Made by a program: the position numbers and the translations under genes. The notes below the pieces were generated by a model. The model made no database searches. It was not told the DNA's origin and worked only from the letters and a program-made list of their open reading frames with translations. A DNA stretch of 64,000 bases from Owenia fusiformis. Taxonomy: Eukaryota; Annelida; Polychaeta; Sabellida; Oweniidae. The DNA lies in NCBI GenBank assembly GCA_903813345.2, contig CAIIXF020000004.1, forward strand, positions 7,151,525 to 7,215,524, given 5' to 3'. Numbering within the stretch: the first letter of the stretch is position 1; every line of letters begins with the position of its first letter. Positions 58,301-64,000 of the stretch are shown here, piece after piece.

Positions 58301-59449
58301 TTTTGTCATATAGTTTTCAGAAATAAAAGGAAATTTCAACTTTTTGACAACATAGGGAAAAATATGAAATTGAAGGACTGAATTCTGCTTTTAGTTGACA
58401 CTAGGGAATTTTCCCCATGGAGAAATTACAATACCTGATGTAAAGATCCATCCCTAGTGCCTCTTAGAACCTTCACTTCTTCAGGTTTCAGCTGGAACTT
58501 TGCCAAGAAGGCATCTGCGACCTCTGACCTCATCTGCAGACGGCCACTGGAACACAGTCCAAAATTAAGAAAATACTATAAAAACACATTCCATAATTAA
58601 TTATCTTTGAAACTAATTGTAATTTTATGTCCAACATACACAGTTTAAAGGAATGTAACCCTTTCTTAACAAATTGTCACAAATCTGACAACTTTAGACA
58701 TGTCTGCATTGTATAACTTTAATAGCTTCCATATATTCATTCAGCTATCTCAAGTGTATTAATTTTTCAGATAAATGTTTTAGGGCTGTAAAGGTATGTC
58801 TTTTTGAGAAGATAGCTTCCAACATTTCATACTCTTTAATATTTGCCGAAACTGGAATAATACACATCAGTCTCATACATCAGAGATTAAACATTTTAGT
58901 TACATGGACCAAACTGGAATTAGAGGGTCGCCTAACATTGCCAAACATAACAAAGTTTTCTCACCTCTCAGCCTGAAGCTTTGTTGTCTGGTTGATGAGA
59001 TCATGTGTCTGTTCTTTGGCTGTCTGTAACATAATAATGTAATATTGAGATCTAATGATGTTACAAACTAAATCATACAAAAATGTACTTTTGTTAAGTC
59101 TACCAATGAAAAGTTCTAAAAAGGGTTTGCAAAAAACAATTTTTATAATTGATTTCTTTTGACATTTTACTCCCATGAAACAAAATATGTGGATATTTTA
59201 TTTCGTACGTTTTTGTAGTAATTATCTGTTGTTTATATACTTTGAATCTGCTTGTCATGTCCCTTTAGCAATAATGATTTAATATTATTAAAACAATGTA
59301 AATGAGACACCTCCCAAAGTGGAACACTATTTAATGGCCCCAAGTGTGTTCCATTTAAGTATACAGAGTTTATGTACCTTTAGTCTGGTTGTCATGTCGC
59401 TGCAGCAATCATTCATGGCCTTGACATCTCCATAGACACTGTCCAGCTT
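49218..59449 (-). CDS. COG6: Conserved oligomeric Golgi complex subunit 6 (16 exons, 5' end outside window)
   Basis: Minus-strand exons: 59449-59378, 59023-58965, 58546-58435, 58249-58167, 57784-57714, 57421-57328, 56747-56671, 56215-56072, 54162-54098, 53859-53768, 53187-53070, 52248-52117, 51395-51228, 50538-50377, 49955-49876, 49365-49218. They total 1677 nt (558 aa plus stop) with every phase consistent. The order matches animal COG6 along its length, for example [58 protein letters not shown] and a C-terminal [11 protein letters not shown]. Human COG6 is 657 aa, so about the first 100 residues are missing and probably lie beyond the right edge. COG6 is a lobe B subunit of the COG tether for retrograde intra-Golgi vesicles, on the cytosolic face of the Golgi. 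Confidence 0.95.
50565..50690 (-). pseudogene. Partial duplicate of a COG6 exon
   Basis: This repeats the 5' part of the exon at 50538-50377 with its acceptor, differing at a few bases. It stops before the exon's 3' end and has no donor; where the duplication ends, the upstream intron of the real exon begins. It was probably made by a tandem duplication of about 155 bp. Confidence 0.8.
52469..52990. mobile_element. CACACCAAACTAGTTC-family element in a COG6 intron
   Basis: The left end TATCACACCAAACTAGTTC and following sequence match the inverse of 2330-2508. The remainder (about 52750-52985, with TTTTGAATCGATTCAAAATTC) matches the inverse of 1735-1990. So this is a rearranged copy of the element at 1709-2508, truncated at the right. 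Confidence 0.6.
55160..55515. repeat. Dispersed repeat (GATTTGAAGCAAG / GACCATAAC family) in a COG6 intron
   Basis: CAATTTGAAGCAAGT, CGAAAAGGTCATTGAAGGTC and GAAGACCATAACAATATGTC parallel the copies at 37080-38405. It ends TTTTTGGTGGTGACATAAAA. Confidence 0.55.
56790..57100. repeat. GTGGAACA / GGTGTTC-rich repeat (CAGTAAAACCTGT family)
   Basis: It holds several GTGGAACA and AGGTGTTCAACTTAT copies, plus ACAGGTTTTACTG near 56932 and 57090. It probably represents overlapping or nested copies of the family seen at 13514-13660. Confidence 0.45.
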
Positions 59450-59483
59450 CTGTAACATTGAACAAGACACAAAGTGATAAATA

Positions 59484-61249
59484 TTGCATCCTGGAAATGT
59501 TGTTGAGTTGAAATCTGAAGTATGCAAAGCCCCAACACTAGCAATTCCAAACCCAAAGCTTCCATACGAGCTACATACAGACACTAGTTCGAGTGGTCTT
59601 GGTGCTCCTTTATACCAAAAGCAAGATGATGTTTTGAAACCTGTAGCATTCGCTAGTCGTAGCCTGTCCAAATCTGAGAAAAACTATCCAGTGCACAAAC
59701 TCGAAATTTTGGCCTTGAAGTGGTCAGTCAATGATAAGTTTCATGACTATCTATATGGTGCCGAGTTTACAGTGAAAACTGACAACAATTCCCTGACATA
59801 TGTTCTCACATCAGCTAAGTTAGATGCCACTGGACATCAATGGCTCTCAGAATTGTCCTTGTACAACTTTACACTAAAATATACAAGTGGTAAGTCAAAT
59901 GTAGATGCAGACACCTTGTCATGAATGCATGAAAGAAATGAAACCGTTAAACAGTTTGTTGAGCGGTGTGATCCTTCTGTCATCATCAATGCTGTTTTGG
60001 AAGGGGACGGGTTCCCACCATGTCACAATTCTGTTGAGGTTGAGGAATACCTAGATTTTCTTGAAAGTTTACCTTCAATGGGTAAAGATGTATCTCATAC
60101 CCAGGATTTAGACAGTGATATTGGTAGGGTTAAATACATCATAAAAAATGATGTGAGTCTAAATGCTTTCCAAAGGAAAGCAGAACGTCCAAATGTCATA
60201 GCAAGGTTAAGACACAGGGGAAGTCTGATCGTTCAATCAGGTATTCTGTACAAGGTTTCTAAACTTGGTGGTAAAACATACAAAAGGATAGTTCTTCCCC
60301 AGGTTCTCCACAATGTTGTATTGAAATCCGTCCATGATGAGATGGGCCATTTTGGTATAGAACGCACATTAGATCTTGTTCAGAAAAGAATGTACTGGCC
60401 TCGAATGATAAATGATGTCACAGATTATGTCAAACTATGTAAGAACTGCATTTTGCGTAAAACAAAGATTCCCAACGCAGTTCCAATGGAGCATCTTTCG
60501 TCTAACTGTCCAATGGATTTAGTCTGCATTGATTTTTTGACAGTTGACCCTGATGACTTAAATAAAACAAACATTTTGGTGATAACCAATCATTTTACAA
60601 GGTTTTCAAAAGCAATTGTCACTAAAACACAAACCGCAAAGACTGTTCCTGATATCCTTTTTAGAGATTTTTTCTTGAATTTTGGTTTGCCCCGTCGTCT
60701 CCATTCTGATCGTGGTGCCAATTTTACTGGTAAAATAATCAAAGAATTGTGTAGATTGACAGGTGTCAAAAAGACTTTCACAACCCCGATCCACAAGGGA
60801 ATGGGCAAACGGAATGTTTTAACTGCACATTGTTGAATATGATCGGTACTTTGGATGATGTCAAGAAATCCAGGTAGTCCCAACATGTAAAGATTCTATG
60901 TCATGCAAATAACTGCTCAAAGAATGACTCAACTGGGTTTACTCCATTTGAACTCATGTTTGGTCGTCGACCTATCTTACCTATTGACATTCTTCTAGAA
61001 ATAAATTCCAGTGAACATTTGGAGTCAATGCACAAATATGTGTCCAATCTAAAATCTGACCTAAAAACTGCATATGATGTAGTGAATGGAAATGTCAGTA
61101 AAAGAAACAAACTCAATAAGGATAGGTATGATAAGAAAGTAAAACAGTTACCACTAGAGCTAAATGATAGCGTCCTTGTCCAAAATGTTGGCTTAAGAGG
61201 GAAAAGACAAGAACACAAATGTGTACAAAATGTCCCCACCAAGTGGTGA
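59484..61249 (+). pseudogene. Decayed Gypsy-type LTR retrotransposon pol fragment (RNase H, integrase)
   Basis: Reading on +, an RNase H domain (59484-59924, with HTDTSSSGLGA and DNNSLTYVL) is followed after an in-frame TGA by an H2C2 zinc finger and integrase core (59925-60836, with GHFGIERTL, CKNC and a SDRGANF block). A frameshift/deletion near 60800 breaks the core before its last acidic residue. The frame resumes at 60956 with an integrase C-terminal stretch. The gag, protease and RT parts and both LTRs are absent. It lies antisense inside the first visible COG6 intron, starting only 35 bp upstream of the exon at 59449, so it cannot act on its own. Confidence 0.85.
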
Positions 61250-61254
61250 TCCCG

Positions 61255-62160
61255 TGAAATGGTTATCCTGAAAATGAGTAGACAAGACTTTACCAACACA
61301 ATTTGAGGACGGAAAATCCAAAGTGGCCACCTTAAAATTTACCCAGAATGCTAAAAATTTAGTCAGTTCTAGATTTTCATACTAAGAACCACCCCTGAAA
61401 ATTTGAAATTGATCCGTCACACAGTTAACCAGAAAACATGTAAACAAGACTTTACAGACAAGATTTCAGGATGGAAAATCCAAAATGGCTGCCTTGACAT
61501 TTACCCAGAATGTCAAAAAACTAATCTGTTTGTAGATTTTCATACTAAGAATCATCCCTGAAAATATGAAATTGATCTACCAAACGGTTCACCTGAAAAC
61601 GGGTAGACAAGACTTTACAGACAAGATTTTAGGACAGAAAATCCAAAATGGCTGCCTTAACATTTACGCAGAATGCAAAAAAAGTAATCAGATGTAGATT
61701 TTCATACAAAAAAATCATCCCTGAAAATTTGAAATTGATCTATCAAACTGTTCTCCTAAAAACGCGTAGACAAGACTTTACAGGCAAGATTTTAAGACGG
61801 AAAATCCAAAATGGCTGCCTTGACATTTACCCAGAATGCAAAAAAACTAATCAGTTCTAGATTTTCATACTAAGAATCATTCCTGAAAATTTGAAATTGA
61901 TCTACGAAACGGTTCACCTGAAAACGAGTAGACAAGACTTTACAGACAAGATTTTAGGACGGAAAATCCAAAATGGCTGCCTTGACATTTACCCAGAATG
62001 CCAAAAAACTAATGAGATCTAGATTTTTATACTAAGAATCATCCCTGAAAATTTGAAATTGATCCACCAAACGGTTCACCTGAAAACGCGCAGACAAGAC
62101 TTCACAGACAAGATTTTAGGACCGAAAAATCCAAAATGGCCGACAATAAAAAAGTCCTTA
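61255..62160. repeat. 162-bp tandem repeat, about 5.5 copies
   Basis: GACAAGACTTTAC recurs at about 61281, 61443, 61605, 61769, 61931 and 62093, a 162-bp period. Each unit has AAAATCCAAAATGGCTGCC and CCTGAAAATTTGAAATTGATC. 162 is a multiple of 3, so a small open frame appears (61648-61860); it is not a gene. Confidence 0.9.
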
Positions 62161-62339
62161 TGAGTTTTTGCTGATTTCTTTTTACAAAATTATCACATAT
62201 AACTACTGTTAACAATAAAGTAGGCTTTTACAGCAAAGTACATCTGAAATTATTTATAAAGCTACTAAATAGTTAAAGTATGAAAACTCAAAAACACCAT
62301 TCAATATGATACAAAGTATTATCGCGCGCTAACTTTTCT

Positions 62340-62720
62340 TAAGACATTCAAAATGGCTGACATGACTGAGCTAGCAGGTCCAAAACCTAATAAGATCTAG
62401 AATGAAGTGAGCTGAACAAGATGTTAAAGTTTTAAAAGCAACTGTGAAGCAGTTTTTCTTAAAGTTTGCAGACAAGGATTTTAGCATTTGACTTCAAAAT
62501 GGCCGACAGGAAGTAGGTATCGAGTTAATTTTTTTCATCCACATCTGTATGCACTCATAAGTTATCCCTGAAAATTTGAAGGTGATATCTGTAGCGGTTT
62601 TGGAGAAAACTGCCGGACGTACGGACAGACGGACAGACAGACGGACAGACGGACAGACAGACGGACGGACGCGCCTAGGCCGACAATATGGCCCCACACT
62701 ATGTGGTGGGGACATAAAAA
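62340..62720. repeat. Dispersed repeat ending in a GGACAGAC microsatellite
   Basis: It has AAAATGGCTGACATG and AAAATGGCCGACAGG blocks, then CCCTGAAAATTTGAAGGTG, and GGACAGACGGACAGACAG repeats (about 62618-62670). The end reads TGTGGTGGGGACATAAAA. It is related in part to the adjacent 162-bp unit. 62721-64000 shows nothing recognisable, including no COG6 5' exon. Confidence 0.6.
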
Positions 62721-64000
62721 GTTGCAAACAATTGGTCTCCTGACATTTACGTGGTCATCAAACTGTTGGGTAATTCAGTCTTGATCGTCAAACGGCAAAA
62801 TGGTAAAGGTGAACCAAGAACACTACACAGAAATATGTTGTTACCATGTGGTTTTTTACCGATTGAGAAAAATGTACAGGAGTGCTACAAACCTGGGAAA
62901 ATTCCAAAAGTGTAAGAGAATTAACTACACAACACTCTTCCGACATTTCTTGATCTTTATCAAGGAAATCTTCTTGGTTTTCCAGTTCAGATTCAGATGT
63001 ATGTTTGACCAATATAAGGGAACAAGTTCCAGAATCATCAGAATCATCATCTGAGACATCTTCTCCTATCCACCCAAGACGTTCTCACAGAGTGAGAAGA
63101 CAACCCGAGAGATTCGGATATGAGTGATGTTCAGTATGTTAATGACCCCCAGTATAGGAAAGTAGGATATACTCAACTGTATATCGTTTATATATTGTAT
63201 ATAATTTTTTATGTTTTTATGACCTGATTCAGCAATCAGTAATATGATCCACTGCCATGTAAACATATCTTAAGAGACATGAAATGTAATGATATCATGA
63301 AGAATTATAAATCTTCGTGAACGTCTTATATGAAACTATATCAGTCATAAATTCTGACCAAAATGAATTATCAGAATTTATCCTATAAACACTTGTCAAA
63401 ATGTTTTTCTTTGATGAGGATATACTTTTATTTATCTACCGGTGAATATAAAAATTCACTTGGATATACTAATAAGGAAAATTCCAACTCATTATTTCAT
63501 GAGGGTGAATAATTATGGATAAGCTACAAGATAAATCTTGATGTTACCAAGAGTTCACAAAGTGCTTTAACACATCAAACTGCATGATGATGAGCCATAC
63601 ATTTATATTACTTGTAAATGATGAAAATATTATCATCATATACATGTTTAATTTTAAACAGTTTAGTAACTGTATCCTCTATAAATAACATATATATATA
63701 TTAAAACATTTTTCTGCAAAGAGTAAATTGCAGGTGCAAATTTTATTTTTACCAGGGGAAGTATGTAACCCATGTTTTAATAACATCACCCTTTAATGGT
63801 TTAAAAACATTAGCCTTTAAATGCTTTGGAAACAAGCCAGTCAATTTTATTGTATAGTTCAATAGCCAAGTGAATTCAAGGCAATCAAGCCAATTATCTT
63901 TTCTTTGCCTTAGCTGTACATGTTTGGCATGACTCTGGATAAGGCTGGCAATGTTGTAACTTCTTAGGCTACAATTTTGTACATTTCAGATTTGGTTTTG

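Noticed and set aside
60590-60886. Minus-strand frame of 98 codons
   Set aside because: Shadow of the integrase fragment on the other strand.
61648-61860. 70-codon frame on +
   Set aside because: Lies in a 162-bp tandem repeat whose unit length is a multiple of three.

Overview
This is an animal (metazoan) nuclear genome window: AT-rich, intron-dense, with canonical GT-AG splice sites and many transposon remnants. The gene content (a Cys-rich chitin-binding secreted protein, a chordin-like BMP regulator, a YHYH-domain secreted protein, COG6) and the repeat style (hAT and mariner fold-backs, tRNA-derived SINE-like sequence, GGACAGAC simple repeats) suggest a marine lophotrochozoan, most likely a mollusc. 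That assignment is an inference from sequence style only.

Layout. 1-9.5 kb has no host gene and is filled with inverted-repeat elements, a LINE tail and a 2.5 kb palindromic hAT-like element with a clean 8-bp target duplication. 9.6-17.0 kb (+) is a seven-exon gene for a secreted 302-aa protein with two CBM14-like chitin-binding domains, each followed by a CC...CCCE module. A second, coding-identical copy of its last exon lies at 18.8 kb. 22.7-28.8 kb (-) is a chordin-like gene with three VWC domains; its 3' end is not fully resolved. 28.8-41.2 kb is gene-poor and holds a mariner element with another element nested in its left TIR, a 1.45-kb 12-bp satellite, an 850-bp fold-back element with a 5-bp target duplication, and a SINE-like sequence. 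41.2-42.0 kb (+) is a YHYH-domain protein. It converges on a ten-coding-exon minus-strand gene (42.8-47.5 kb) for a 400-aa secreted helical protein ending in a VHL beta-like domain. 49.2-59.5 kb (-) is most of COG6 (16 exons, 558 aa; roughly the first 100 residues lie beyond the right edge). 59.5-62.7 kb, in a COG6 intron, is a decayed Gypsy pol fragment followed by a 162-bp tandem array and a dispersed repeat. 62.7-64 kb shows nothing recognisable.

I rebuilt the four multi-exon genes by hand from splice sites and reading phase. Phases close at every junction listed, which is the main support for the models. A recurring theme is tandem duplication across exon/intron boundaries: three genes carry arrays of extra splice-donor copies just after a real exon, COG6 has a partial duplicate exon, and the first gene has a duplicated terminal exon. 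The most interesting protein is the secreted VHL beta-like one.
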